64,000 nt of DNA from Plasmopara viticola (lineage: Eukaryota > Oomycota > Peronosporomycetes > Peronosporales > Peronosporaceae), in the NCBI GenBank assembly GCA_001695595.3, contig MBPM02000156.1, forward strand, positions 1 to 64,000. The letters run 5' to 3'. Within the stretch, counting starts at the first letter, position 1, and each line of letters begins with the position of its first letter. The translations under genes were made by a program, and so were the position numbers. Below the pieces are notes generated by a model. The model had not been told where the DNA came from, did no database searches, and saw nothing but the letters and a program-made list of their open reading frames with translations. This document shows positions 24,331-36,400 of the stretch, piece after piece.

Positions 24331-24611
24331 GATAGACACTCGATCATACGTTTATTTGTAGATGAATTTAAACGAAAAGAACACCCCAACAAAAGGCAGC
24401 TGTGGTAATAATAACGTGTTTTACCCATATTTATTATGGGATGCAAGGGCACCCATTATACATACAACTTAGAGAGGATTACAGCCTTCACTTCCGTAAT
24501 ATGCTGCATACTGTATCATAGAGGTCAAAGGGACACTCAAACAAGGCTGCTGAGTGACATTGAGGTGCGAGTAAGGCAACAAAATAGCTGCTACAAAAAG
24601 AAAATTTATGT

Positions 24612-24690
24612 TGGCCAGTGTGGGATTCGAACCCACGCCCTTCTTGACCAAAGCTTACACTGGCGCCTTAGACCGCTTCGCCGATCGACC
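24612..24690 (-). pseudogene. Degenerate tRNA-Leu copy, unit 34
   Basis: 361 bp past the intact tRNA. Confidence 0.83.
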
Positions 24691-24975
24691 ACTCGGTACT
24701 AGATCAAGCTTTCACGATAAAGAAACATAGCAAACTCACAGTCCATCAGCAAAACAATTTTGGAAAGAATACCGTGATCAGCCCATAAGCTTACATTGTA
24801 TTTAAGAGGCGACATCGACAACCCATAATGAAATGCTCCAATATAACGGAATCTTACTTCCACTTTAAGCTGTATTTCGGTGTGGGGACGTTAAAGAGAC
24901 ACTCAACAAAGCTATAACGTAACATAAAGGCGCAAATAATGCAGCAAACTCGCTGCTACGAAAAGAAAATTAAGT

Positions 24976-25055
24976 TGGCCAATGTGGGATTCGAACCCAC
25001 GCCCTTTCGGACCAGTGCCTTAAACTGGCGCCTTAGACCGCTCGGCCAATTGACC
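24976..25055 (-). tRNA. tRNA-Leu(AAG), unit 35
   Basis: 725 bp after unit 34. Confidence 0.95.
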
Positions 25056-25335
25056 GATAGACACTCGATCATACGTTTATTTGTAGAGGAATTTAAACGA
25101 AAAGAACACCCCAACAAAAGGCAGCTGTGGTAATAATAACGTGTTTTACCATATTTATTATGGGATGCAAGGGCACCCATTATACATACAACTTAGAGAG
25201 GATTACAGCCTTCACTTCCGTAATATGCTGCATACTGTATCATAGAGGTCAAAGGGACACTCAAACAAGGCTGCTGAGTGACATTGAGGTGCGAGTAAGG
25301 CAACAAAATAGCTGCTACAAAAAGAAAATTTATGT

Positions 25336-25414
25336 TGGCCAGTGTGGGATTCGAACCCACGCCCTTCTTGACCAAAGCTTACACTGGCGCCTTAGACCGC
25401 TTCGCCGATCGACC
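25336..25414 (-). pseudogene. Degenerate tRNA-Leu copy, unit 35
   Basis: 360 bp past the intact tRNA. Confidence 0.83.
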
Positions 25415-25699
25415 ACTCGGTACTAGATCAAGCTTTCACGATAAAGAAACATAGCAAACTCACAGTCCATCAGCAAAACAATTTTGGAAAGAATACCGTG
25501 ATCAGCCCATAAGCTTACATTGTATTTAAGAGGCGACATCGACAACCCATAATGAAATGCTCCAATATAACGGAATCTTACTTCCACTTTAAGCTGTATT
25601 TCGGTGTGGGGACGTTAAAGAGACACTCAACAAAGCTATAACGTAACATAAAGGCGCAAATAATGCAGCAAACTCGCTGCTACGAAAAGAAAATTAAGT

Positions 25700-25779
25700 T
25701 GGCCAATGTGGGATTCGAACCCACGCCCTTTCGGACCAGTGCCTTAAACTGGCGCCTTAGACCGCTCGGCCAATTGACC
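25700..25779 (-). tRNA. tRNA-Leu(AAG), unit 36
   Basis: 724 bp after unit 35. Confidence 0.95.
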
Positions 25780-26060
25780 GATAGACACTCGATCATACGT
25801 TTATTTGTAGAGGAATTTAAACGAAAAGAACACCCCAACAAAAGGCAGCTGTGGTAATAATAACGTGTTTTACCCATATTTATTATGGGATGCAAGGGCA
25901 CCCATTATACATACAACTTAGAGAGGATTACAGCCTTCACTTCCGTAATATGCTGCATACTGTATCATAGAGGTCAAAGGGACACTCAAACAAGGCTGCT
26001 GAGTGACATTGAGGTGCGAGTAAGGCAACAAAATAGCTGCTACAAAAAGAAAATTTATGT

Positions 26061-26139
26061 TGGCCAGTGTGGGATTCGAACCCACGCCCTTCTTGACCAA
26101 AGCTTACACTGGCGCCTTAGACCGCTTCGCCGATCGACC
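26061..26139 (-). pseudogene. Degenerate tRNA-Leu copy, unit 36
   Basis: 361 bp past the intact tRNA. Confidence 0.83.
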
Positions 26140-26424
26140 ACTCGGTACTAGATCAAGCTTTCACGATAAAGAAACATAGCAAACTCACAGTCCATCAGCA
26201 AAACAATTTTGGAAAGAATACCGTGATCAGCCCATAAGCTTACATTGTATTTAAGAGGCGACATCGACAACCCATAATGAAATGCTCCAATATAACGGAA
26301 TCTTACTTCCACTTTAAGCTGTATTTCGGTGTGGGGACGTTAAAGAGACACTCAACAAAGCTATAACGTAACATAAAGGCGCAAATAATGCAGCAAACTC
26401 GCTGCTACGAAAAGAAAATTAAGT

Positions 26425-26504
26425 TGGCCAATGTGGGATTCGAACCCACGCCCTTTCGGACCAGTGCCTTAAACTGGCGCCTTAGACCGCTCGGCCAATT
26501 GACC
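26425..26504 (-). tRNA. tRNA-Leu(AAG), unit 37
   Basis: 725 bp after unit 36. Confidence 0.95.
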
Positions 26505-26784
26505 GATAGACACTCGATCATACGTTTATTTGTAGAGGAATTTAAACGAAAAGAACACCCCAACAAAAGGCAGCTGTGGTAATAATAACGTGTTTTACCA
26601 TATTTATTATGGGATGCAAGGGCACCCATTATACATACAACTTAGAGAGGATTACAGCCTTCACTTCCGTAATATGCTGCATACTGTATCATAGAGGTCA
26701 AAGGGACACTCAAACAAGGCTGCTGAGTGACATTGAGGTGCGAGTAAGGCAACAAAATAGCTGCTACAAAAAGAAAATTTATGT

Positions 26785-26863
26785 TGGCCAGTGTGGGATT
26801 CGAACCCACGCCCTTCTTGACCAAAGCTTACACTGGCGCCTTAGACCGCTTCGCCGATCGACC
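26785..26863 (-). pseudogene. Degenerate tRNA-Leu copy, unit 37
   Basis: 360 bp past the intact tRNA. Confidence 0.83.
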
Positions 26864-27148
26864 ACTCGGTACTAGATCAAGCTTTCACGATAAAGAAACA
26901 TAGCAAACTCACAGTCCATCAGCAAAACAATTTTGGAAAGAATACCGTGATCAGCCCATAAGCTTACATTGTATTTAAGAGGCGACATCGACAACCCATA
27001 ATGAAATGCTCCAATATAACGGAATCTTACTTCCACTTTAAGCTGTATTTCGGTGTGGGGACGTTAAAGAGACACTCAACAAAGCTATAACGTAACATAA
27101 AGGCGCAAATAATGCAGCAAACTCGCTGCTACGAAAAGAAAATTAAGT

Positions 27149-27228
27149 TGGCCAATGTGGGATTCGAACCCACGCCCTTTCGGACCAGTGCCTTAAACTG
27201 GCGCCTTAGACCGCTCGGCCAATTGACC
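27149..27228 (-). tRNA. tRNA-Leu(AAG), unit 38
   Basis: 724 bp after unit 37. Confidence 0.95.
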
Positions 27229-27508
27229 GATAGACACTCGATCATACGTTTATTTGTAGAGGAATTAAACGAAAAGAACACCCCAACAAAAGGCAGCTGT
27301 GGTAATAATAACGTGTTTTACCCATATTTATTATGGGATGCAAGGGCACCCATTATACATACAACTTAGAGAGGATTACAGCCTTCACTTCCGTAATATG
27401 CTGCATACTGTATCATAGAGGTCAAAGGGACACTCAAACAAGGCTGCTGAGTGACATTGAGGTGCGAGTAAGGCAACAAAATAGCTGCTACAAAAAGAAA
27501 ATTTATGT

Positions 27509-27587
27509 TGGCCAGTGTGGGATTCGAACCCACGCCCTTCTTGACCAAAGCTTACACTGGCGCCTTAGACCGCTTCGCCGATCGACC
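27509..27587 (-). pseudogene. Degenerate tRNA-Leu copy, unit 38
   Basis: 360 bp past the intact tRNA. Confidence 0.83.
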
Positions 27588-27872
27588 ACTCGGTACTAGA
27601 TCAAGCTTTCACGATAAAGAAACATAGCAAACTCACAGTCCATCAGCAAAACAATTTTGGAAAGAATACCGTGATCAGCCCATAAGCTTACATTGTATTT
27701 AAGAGGCGACATCGACAACCCATAATGAAATGCTCCAATATAACGGAATCTTACTTCCACTTTAAGCTGTATTTCGGTGTGGGGACGTTAAAGAGACACT
27801 CAACAAAGCTATAACGTAACATAAAGGCGCAAATAATGCAGCAAACTCGCTGCTACGAAAAGAAAATTAAGT

Positions 27873-27952
27873 TGGCCAATGTGGGATTCGAACCCACGCC
27901 CTTTCGGACCAGTGCCTTAAACTGGCGCCTTAGACCGCTCGGCCAATTGACC
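27873..27952 (-). tRNA. tRNA-Leu(AAG), unit 39
   Basis: 724 bp after unit 38. Confidence 0.95.
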
Positions 27953-28232
27953 GATAGACACTCGATCATACGTTTATTTGTAGAGAATTTAAACGAAAAG
28001 AACACCCCAACAAAAGGCAGCTGTGGTAATAATAACGTGTTTTACCCATATTTATTATGGGATGCAAGGGCACCCATTATACATACAACTTAGAGAGGAT
28101 TACAGCCTTCACTTCCGTAATATGCTGCATACTGTATCATAGAGGTCAAAGGGACACTCAAACAAGGCTGCTGAGTGACATTGAGGTGCGAGTAAGGCAA
28201 CAAAATAGCTGCTACAAAAAGAAAATTTATGT

Positions 28233-28311
28233 TGGCCAGTGTGGGATTCGAACCCACGCCCTTCTTGACCAAAGCTTACACTGGCGCCTTAGACCGCTTC
28301 GCCGATCGACC
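28233..28311 (-). pseudogene. Degenerate tRNA-Leu copy, unit 39
   Basis: 360 bp past the intact tRNA. Confidence 0.83.
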
Positions 28312-28596
28312 ACTCGGTACTAGATCAAGCTTTCACGATAAAGAAACATAGCAAACTCACAGTCCATCAGCAAAACAATTTTGGAAAGAATACCGTGATC
28401 AGCCCATAAGCTTACATTGTATTTAAGAGGCGACATCGACAACCCATAATGAAATGCTCCAATATAACGGAATCTTACTTCCACTTTAAGCTGTATTTCG
28501 GTGTGGGGACGTTAAAGAGACACTCAACAAAGCTATAACGTAACATAAAGGCGCAAATAATGCAGCAAACTCGCTGCTACGAAAAGAAAATTAAGT

Positions 28597-28676
28597 TGGC
28601 CAATGTGGGATTCGAACCCACGCCCTTTCGGACCAGTGCCTTAAACTGGCGCCTTAGACCGCTCGGCCAATTGACC
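28597..28676 (-). tRNA. tRNA-Leu(AAG), unit 40
   Basis: 724 bp after unit 39. Confidence 0.95.
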
Positions 28677-28957
28677 GATAGACACTCGATCATACGTTTA
28701 TTTGTAGAGGAATTTAAACGAAAAGAACACCCCAACAAAAGGCAGCTGTGGTAATAATAACGTGTTTTACCCATATTTATTATGGGATGCAAGGGCACCC
28801 ATTATACATACAACTTAGAGAGGATTACAGCCTTCACTTCCGTAATATGCTGCATACTGTATCATAGAGGTCAAAGGGACACTCAAACAAGGCTGCTGAG
28901 TGACATTGAGGTGCGAGTAAGGCAACAAAATAGCTGCTACAAAAAGAAAATTTATGT

Positions 28958-29036
28958 TGGCCAGTGTGGGATTCGAACCCACGCCCTTCTTGACCAAAGC
29001 TTACACTGGCGCCTTAGACCGCTTCGCCGATCGACC
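28958..29036 (-). pseudogene. Degenerate tRNA-Leu copy, unit 40
   Basis: 361 bp past the intact tRNA. Confidence 0.83.
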
Positions 29037-29321
29037 ACTCGGTACTAGATCAAGCTTTCACGATAAAGAAACATAGCAAACTCACAGTCCATCAGCAAAA
29101 CAATTTTGGAAAGAATACCGTGATCAGCCCATAAGCTTACATTGTATTTAAGAGGCGACATCGACAACCCATAATGAAATGCTCCAATATAACGGAATCT
29201 TACTTCCACTTTAAGCTGTATTTCGGTGTGGGGACGTTAAAGAGACACTCAACAAAGCTATAACGTAACATAAAGGCGCAAATAATGCAGCAAACTCGCT
29301 GCTACGAAAAGAAAATTAAGT

Positions 29322-29401
29322 TGGCCAATGTGGGATTCGAACCCACGCCCTTTCGGACCAGTGCCTTAAACTGGCGCCTTAGACCGCTCGGCCAATTGAC
29401 C
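29322..29401 (-). tRNA. tRNA-Leu(AAG), unit 41
   Basis: 725 bp after unit 40; gaattc spacer variant. Confidence 0.95.
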
Positions 29402-29682
29402 GATAGACACTCGATCATACGTTTATTTGTAGAGGAATTCAAACGAAAAGAACACCCCAACAAAAGGCAGCTGTGGTAATAATAACGTGTTTTACCCATA
29501 TTTATTATGGGATGCAAGGGCACCCATTATACATACAACTTAGAGAGGATTACAGCCTTCACTTCCGTAATATGCTGCATACTGTATCATAGAGGTCAAA
29601 GGGACACTCAAACAAGGCTGCTGAGTGACATTGAGGTGCGAGTAAGGCAACAAAATAGCTGCTACAAAAAGAAAATTTATGT

Positions 29683-29761
29683 TGGCCAGTGTGGGATTCG
29701 AACCCACGCCCTTCTTGACCAAAGCTTACACTGGCGCCTTAGACCGCTTCGCCGATCGACC
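29683..29761 (-). pseudogene. Degenerate tRNA-Leu copy, unit 41
   Basis: 361 bp past the intact tRNA. Confidence 0.83.
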
Positions 29762-30046
29762 ACTCGGTACTAGATCAAGCTTTCACGATAAAGAAACATA
29801 GCAAACTCACAGTCCATCAGCAAAACAATTTTGGAAAGAATACCGTGATCAGCCCATAAGCTTACATTGTATTTAAGAGGCGACATCGACAACCCATAAT
29901 GAAATGCTCCAATATAACGGAATCTTACTTCCACTTTAAGCTGTATTTCGGTGTGGGGACGTTAAAGAGACACTCAACAAAGCTATAACGTAACATAAAG
30001 GCGCAAATAATGCAGCAAACTCGCTGCTACGAAAAGAAAATTAAGT

Positions 30047-30126
30047 TGGCCAATGTGGGATTCGAACCCACGCCCTTTCGGACCAGTGCCTTAAACTGGC
30101 GCCTTAGACCGCTCGGCCAATTGACC
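30047..30126 (-). tRNA. tRNA-Leu(AAG), unit 42
   Basis: 725 bp after unit 41. Confidence 0.95.
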
Positions 30127-30407
30127 GATAGACACTCGATCATACGTTTATTTGTAGAGGAATTTAAACGAAAAGAACACCCCAACAAAAGGCAGCTGTG
30201 GTAATAATAACGTGTTTTACTCATATTTATTATGGGATGCAAGGGCACCCATTATACATACAACTTAGAGAGGATTACAGCCTTCACTTCCGTAATATGC
30301 TGCATACTGTATCATAGAGGTCAAAGGGACACTCAAACAAGGCTGCTGAGTGACATTGAGGTGCGAGTAAGGCAACAAAATAGCTGCTACAAAAAGAAAA
30401 TTTATGT

Positions 30408-30486
30408 TGGCCAGTGTGGGATTCGAACCCACGCCCTTCTTGACCAAAGCTTACACTGGCGCCTTAGACCGCTTCGCCGATCGACC
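30408..30486 (-). pseudogene. Degenerate tRNA-Leu copy, unit 42
   Basis: 361 bp past the intact tRNA. Confidence 0.83.
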
Positions 30487-30768
30487 ACTCGGTACTAGAT
30501 CAAGCTTTCACGATAAAGAAACATAGCAAACTCACAGTCCATCAGCAAAACAATTTTGGAAAGAATACCGTGATCAGCCCATAAGCTTACATTGTATTTA
30601 AGAGGCGACATCGACAACCCATAATGAAATGCTCCAATATAACGGAATCTTACTTCCACTTTAAGCTGTATTTCGGTGTGGGGACGTTAAAGAGACACTC
30701 AACAAAGCTATAACGTAACATAAAGGCGCAAATAATGCAGCATCGCTGCTACGAAAAGAAAATTAAGT

Positions 30769-30848
30769 TGGCCAATGTGGGATTCGAACCCACGCCCTTT
30801 CGGACCAGTGCCTTAAACTGGCGCCTTAGACCGCTCGGCCAATTGACC
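30769..30848 (-). tRNA. tRNA-Leu(AAG), unit 43
   Basis: 722 bp after unit 42; isolated short-flank unit with the gaattc spacer variant. Confidence 0.95.
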
Positions 30849-31129
30849 GATAGACACTCGATCATACGTTTATTTGTAGAGGAATTCAAACGAAAAGAAC
30901 ACCCCAACAAAAGGCAGCTGTGGTAATAATAACGTGTTTTACCCATATTTATTATGGGATGCAAGGGCACCCATTATACATACAACTTAGAGAGGATTAC
31001 AGCCTTCACTTCCGTAATATGCTGCATACTGTATCATAGAGGTCAAAGGGACACTCAAACAAGGCTGCTGAGTGACATTGAGGTGCGAGTAAGGCAACAA
31101 AATAGCTGCTACAAAAAGAAAATTTATGT

Positions 31130-31208
31130 TGGCCAGTGTGGGATTCGAACCCACGCCCTTCTTGACCAAAGCTTACACTGGCGCCTTAGACCGCTTCGCC
31201 GATCGACC
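31130..31208 (-). pseudogene. Degenerate tRNA-Leu copy, unit 43
   Basis: 361 bp past the intact tRNA. Confidence 0.83.
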
Positions 31209-31493
31209 ACTCGGTACTAGATCAAGCTTTCACGATAAAGAAACATAGCAAACTCACAGTCCATCAGCAAAACAATTTTGGAAAGAATACCGTGATCAGC
31301 CCATAAGCTTACATTGTATTTAAGAGGCGACATCGACAACCCATAATGAAATGCTCCAATATAACGGAATCTTACTTCCACTTTAAGCTGTATTTCGGTG
31401 TGGGGACGTTAAAGAGACACTCAACAAAGCTATAACGTAACATAAAGGCGCAAATAATGCAGCAAACTCGCTGCTACGAAAAGAAAATTAAGT

Positions 31494-31573
31494 TGGCCAA
31501 TGTGGGATTCGAACCCACGCCCTTTCGGACCAGTGCCTTAAACTGGCGCCTTAGACCGCTCGGCCAATTGACC
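31494..31573 (-). tRNA. tRNA-Leu(AAG), unit 44
   Basis: 725 bp after unit 43; gaattc spacer variant. Confidence 0.95.
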
Positions 31574-31854
31574 GATAGACACTCGATCATACGTTTATTT
31601 GTAGAGGAATTCAAACGAAAAGAACACCCCAACAAAAGGCAGCTGTGGTAATAATAACGTGTTTTACCCATATTTATTATGGGATGCAAGGGCACCCATT
31701 ATACATACAACTTAGAGAGGATTACAGCCTTCACTTCCGTAATATGCTGCATACTGTATCATAGAGGTCAAAGGGACACTCAAACAAGGCTGCTGAGTGA
31801 CATTGAGGTGCGAGTAAGGCAACAAAATAGCTGCTACAAAAAGAAAATTTATGT

Positions 31855-31933
31855 TGGCCAGTGTGGGATTCGAACCCACGCCCTTCTTGACCAAAGCTTA
31901 CACTGGCGCCTTAGACCGCTTCGCCGATCGACC
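31855..31933 (-). pseudogene. Degenerate tRNA-Leu copy, unit 44
   Basis: 361 bp past the intact tRNA. Confidence 0.83.
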
Positions 31934-32218
31934 ACTCGGTACTAGATCAAGCTTTCACGATAAAGAAACATAGCAAACTCACAGTCCATCAGCAAAACAA
32001 TTTTGGAAAGAATACCGTGATCAGCCCATAAGCTTACATTGTATTTAAGAGGCGACATCGACAACCCATAATGAAATGCTCCAATATAACGGAATCTTAC
32101 TTCCACTTTAAGCTGTATTTCGGTGTGGGGACGTTAAAGAGACACTCAACAAAGCTATAACGTAACATAAAGGCGCAAATAATGCAGCAAACTCGCTGCT
32201 ACGAAAAGAAAATTAAGT

Positions 32219-32298
32219 TGGCCAATGTGGGATTCGAACCCACGCCCTTTCGGACCAGTGCCTTAAACTGGCGCCTTAGACCGCTCGGCCAATTGACC
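32219..32298 (-). tRNA. tRNA-Leu(AAG), unit 45
   Basis: 725 bp after unit 44; last intact tRNA before the Polinton, gaattc spacer variant. Confidence 0.95.
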
Positions 32299-32579
32299 GA
32301 TAGACACTCGATCATACGTTTATTTGTAGAGGAATTCAAACGAAAAGAACACCCCAACAAAAGGCAGCTGTGGTAATAATAACGTGTTTTACCCATATTT
32401 ATTATGGGATGCAAGGGCACCCATTATACATACAACTTAGAGAGGATTACAGCCTTCACTTCCGTAATATGCTGCATACTGTATCATAGAGGTCAAAGGG
32501 ACACTCAAACAAGGCTGCTGAGTGACATTGAGGTGCGAGTAAGGCAACAAAATAGCTGCTACAAAAAGAAAATTTATGT

Positions 32580-32658
32580 TGGCCAGTGTGGGATTCGAAC
32601 CCACGCCCTTCTTGACCAAAGCTTACACTGGCGCCTTAGACCGCTTCGCCGATCGACC
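32580..32658 (-). pseudogene. Degenerate tRNA-Leu copy, unit 45
   Basis: 361 bp past the intact tRNA; 126 bp before the Polinton end. Confidence 0.83.
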
Positions 32659-32778
32659 ACTCGGTACTAGATCAAGCTTTCACGATAAAGAAACATAGCA
32701 AACTCACAGTCCATCAGCAAAACAATTTTGGAAAGAATACCGTGATCAGCCCATAAGCTTACATTGTATTTAAGAGGC

Positions 32779-32784
32779 GACATC
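32779..32784. repeat. Polinton target-site duplication, left copy (gacatc)
   Basis: The uninterrupted array reads ggcgacatcgacaac. Here gacatc abuts the element end (agtatatg), and the same six bases follow the other end at 50912-50917. A 6-bp duplication is the known signature of Polinton integration. Confidence 0.95.
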
Positions 32785-33046
32785 AGTATATGATGATAAA
32801 GCGACATTTGCACCCAAACCTAACCACTCTCTAAACACACTTATTGGCCCCCATCCGTACACTATTAGGAACAGAAAAAAAATAAAAAATCTAAATTTGA
32901 CAAGCCCCATCCTATGGTATTGATGGGTAGAAAACACTAAAACACACAACCACACAGAGCCTTCAATCAAACCTATCAGACGCCCTGAGAGTATCATTAG
33001 TATTACTCAAAAGCATCAAGGGTACCCCTGTAAGAAAATTCAGAAA
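32785..33046 (+). repeat. Polinton left terminal inverted repeat
   Basis: 262 bp, matching the reverse complement of 50649-50911 except for one C in a run near 33028. It ends at attcagaaa, after which the two ends diverge. A 75-codon open frame inside it reads out to the element tip and is not supported as a gene. Confidence 0.95.
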
Positions 33047-33108
33047 ATGCATAACTATTCAATCGTGAATTAATTAAATTGTTATCCTGAATTATCTTTC
33101 TATAAAGT

Positions 33109-33140
33109 ATAACAAGATAAAAAGATAACAAGATAATAAA
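33109..33140 (+). promoter_or_regulatory. AT-rich leader with direct repeat
   Basis: The 10-mer ataacaagat occurs at 33109 and again at 33125 (16-bp period), ending at the ATG at 33141. A leader or promoter role is inferred from position only. Confidence 0.3.
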
Positions 33141-33323
33141 ATGGTTTACACTCAAGAACTTTATCAGAAGAACAAGGAATCAATAATCGCAGCAAAGAAG
33201 CGCTACTATCAAAAGAACCGAGAGAAAATCCTACGGAAGCAAAAAGAGTATGATCAAACACATCGAGAAGAAAGGAAACAGAAATATTTAGCTAAAAAAC
33301 TAATCAACCAAACTACTGACTAA
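33141..33323 (+). CDS. Small lysine-rich protein
   Basis: 60 residues, very basic and glutamine/tyrosine-rich, predicted to be one long charged helix. The repeated Y-x-K-N-x-E-x-I pattern (about residues 8-40) resembles short helical repeats found in DNA-associated proteins of giant viruses. No catalytic motif is visible. It lies between the terminal repeat and the polymerase gene, in the same direction, about 100 bp upstream of it, where a DNA-binding or terminal-protein-like role would be attractive but is unproven. The ATG is the first in frame. The product is not recognised as a named family. Confidence 0.5.
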   Translation: MVYTQELYQKNKESIIAAKKRYYQKNREKILRKQKEYDQTHREERKQKYLAKKLINQTTD

Positions 33324-33401
33324 TAATATTTTTTTTGCTTACAAACAATGTTAATCACTATATATACAAAGACATTGTCATCTTGAATTACGTTTTACTT
33401 A

Positions 33402-33412
33402 GTATATATAAA
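33402..33412 (+). promoter_or_regulatory. TATA-like element upstream of polB
   Basis: gtatatataaa lies about 10 bp before the polymerase ATG at 33423. Similar TATATA tracts precede most genes of the element. Confidence 0.45.
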
Positions 33413-33422
33413 CATTTTCAAA

Positions 33423-36400
33423 ATGCCAGTCTCGAATAATCTAAAGAAGGCTCAAAAGACCCGCAGCGACCTCTATAAGTTTGCTAAGACCCACAACCTA
33501 GATGTTAATTGGAAAATGAAAACCTCCACTATGGAGAAGGTTGTCAATACATTCAAACAAAGCAAAGTAAAAACAATTGTGAAGACACTCCGTAAGGTTA
33601 AGCTAAACAATGACACAGCTAGTTTAAAAGCTGTCAATAAAACAACAGGTAAAGTTGAAATGCAATTGAATCGTTTCGAGCGTATCCGCAAAGACATTGT
33701 AGCTCCAGCCGATAAGAAACTTTTACTGCATTTTAAAGGTGAGAATGGATCCGTTTTGAAAACATATCATCTACAAGATAGACTAATTAATATCGATAAT
33801 CTATATATCACTGAAGAGAATCAATATAGTTCCGGGGCTGATATTGAATTAGACATTATTCCAACATCAACAGTTGAAATCGAATGGTTGAACAATCCAA
33901 AGCACTCTCGATCTGAGAGAAAGAATTTCTTTCGTTATCTAACTAAAGCAAATTACAATTTAAATGATTTTCAAGTTTATTATGATGATTGGGAAGAAAA
34001 TTCATATAAAGAGCAAAGAGAAACACCTTGCTTTCTATTTGCTCTAACTCAAGCTGGTGTTGATGAAACAATCGTAAAAAGTATCTCACAAACAATGTTC
34101 AATTCAGGTGCTACTGTTGATTTCATTCGCAAGACAGCTAATGCATTCAACCTTTACATCTCAGTGAAACAATACTATCCAAAGATTAATACAGGTAGAG
34201 TTGATAACAACATTTCTGTCTACGGAGTTAAAACTGAAAATCTTATACAATTAGGTTCTGTTGGACAGCATCTATTTGCTATCAAACCAACTAACATTAC
34301 CAAAGCAGCTCTTGATAATCCTAAATTAGTTGAACAACATCAGCGAGCTGATTTTATAGTTAAAAAGGGAAAATCATCCTTTAAATCCAATCGCATTAAA
34401 TTACTTGACAGTTATGAGGTAATCAGTTATCTATATCATCATCGTGAAACACTATTAGATCCAATTACACAAACCAACGTACCCGAGTTATTAAATAATA
34501 ACTATCAAAAGATTGAATCTTTAACTGAAGTGGATTTTAATGCAAGTGCTTTCAAAGCAATTGGCAGAGTAAATTCAAATGGAGAAAAGGATGAAATGGC
34601 TTTGAATGTTGGTCGCGCTCCTTTTAAACAGATTACTAAAGATGACGAGGGAAAAGGAAAATGGGTGGAGGTTAATGAATATAATGTTATTTATTTTGAT
34701 TTTGAAACTCTGGTTGAAAATAATGAACATATTCCTTATTGTGTATCATATTGCATCGGTCGTAAGACTGAAAGCAATGCTATTCAATTTAGTAAAACAA
34801 AAAGCTTTTATGGAATTGGATGTGAATTAAAGTTTTTAAGTGACTTACCTAGAAGGAGTCGTAATCTACTTTGGGCTCACAATGCAGGTTTTGACTGTCG
34901 ATTTATCCTTAGACACTTATCATATCGGAAAAATGATACAAATCTGATTGAATGTGGAACAAAATTAAAGCAGGCTCATGGATTTTTCTATGGTCGTGAG
35001 ATTGTTATTAAAGATACTATGAGTTTCATTGCTAGTAAATTAGCAGATATGCCCGAAATGTTTAAATCATCGTGCAATGATATGGCACTAGAAAAAGAGT
35101 GCTTTCCACATAAATTGGTTTGCAAATATAATCACCGACTACTTTGGCCAATGGATCTATTAGATTACTATGAGGAAAAAGAAACACTAATAGCTAATGC
35201 TACTAAAATCAATGCTTGTGATGATAAATATTTCGATTGTGAAAAGTATGCTATTCACTATTGTGAGAGAGATGTTGATGTTCTACGAAACTGTTTTGAG
35301 GCGTTTAGAAAAATGTTTATTGATCGATTTAATATTGATGTGTATCGCTTTATGTCAATGCCTTCATTAGCATATGCTATTCAACATAATGAGGGTTGCT
35401 TTGATGATTGTTATGCAATGAATGGAAACGTTCTAGCATTCGTTCGCGATGCAATTGTTGGTGGTCGTGTTATGACTCGAGACAACGAGAAACACCATAT
35501 ACAACATAAGCTTGCAGATTTTGATGCTGTATCTCTGTATCCATCAGGACAATCTGAACTCGATGGATACATTAGAGGAAAACCTAAATGGTTCCAAAAT
35601 ACAATTCCAAATAATGCTGACTACTATATTGCTCGCGTAAAATTTGAGTCAATTGGTAAGAAACGACACTTTCCATTGTTGAGCTTCTATGAAAATGGAG
35701 CTAGAAACTTCACAAATGATATTATTGGTAAGACAATGATTGTTGGTAAACAAGCGCTTGAAGATATTATTGAATTCCAGGATGTTAAAATTTCAATTAT
35801 GGAAGGTGTTTATTGGAATGAAGGATTCAATAATCAAATTGTATTGACAATCAAATCACTATTTGAGGAGCGACTGAAATTAAAAAAAGAAGGCAATCCA
35901 CTTCAAAACGGTATCAAATTATTAATGAATTCAGCGTATGGTAAACTAATTCAAAAGCCAATTGTTAAGCAAAAGGTTTTGGTTAGTGATGAGAAAAGTA
36001 TTCTTGAATATACTATCAAAAATATTAATAAGATGATCTCCAGAACACCAATTACAGATGATTTAGCATTGTTTGAAGAGCACAAGGCACTATCAGAACA
36101 TTTTAGCCCAGCTCATCTAGGAGTACAAGTATTGGATAGTAGTAAACATATTATGAATACAGTGATGTGCTTAGCAGAAGATATTGATGCTAAGATATGG
36201 TACCAGGACACAGACTCTATGCACATCGATTACGATGCTGTCAGTAGACTTGCAGATGCTTTTAGACAAAAGTATAACAAAGAGTTAATTGGTAAGCAAA
36301 TGGGACAATTTCACGTCGATTTCGATCTTGAAGGATCAGAAGGTAATATCTATGCTAAAGAATCTATCTTTCTTGGTAAGAAGAGTTATTTGGATATACT

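Larger units (their letters stand above)
1..32784 (-). repeat. Tandem tRNA-Leu array 1, about 45 units of ~724 bp
   Basis: Head-to-tail repeat with unit lengths from 716 to 725 bp. Each unit contains an intact tRNA-Leu(AAG) and, about 360 bp further on, a degenerate tRNA-Leu-like copy, both on the minus strand; 45 intact and 46 degenerate copies are present. Units differ mainly by 1-4 bp indels at a few hot spots (gaggaattt/gagaattt/gatgaattt, acccatat/accatat, acagtttt/acaatttt/acatttt, gcagcaaactcgctg/gcagcatcgctg). The spacers hold no credible protein gene; short open frames across them are antisense readings of the tRNAs. No simple-sequence tracts or other RNA genes were recognised. The array is cut at 32784 by the Polinton and resumes at 50912. 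Confidence 0.97.

Noticed and set aside
1..32784. CRISPR-like array
   Set aside because: The regular repeat has a 724-bp unit with tRNA genes, not short repeats with unique spacers, and the context is eukaryotic.
32770..32997. 75-76 codon frame in the terminal repeats (also near 50699-50929 and 55725-55955)
   Set aside because: It runs through the element tip into flanking array DNA and exists only because the terminal repeat is duplicated; no domain or separate promoter.
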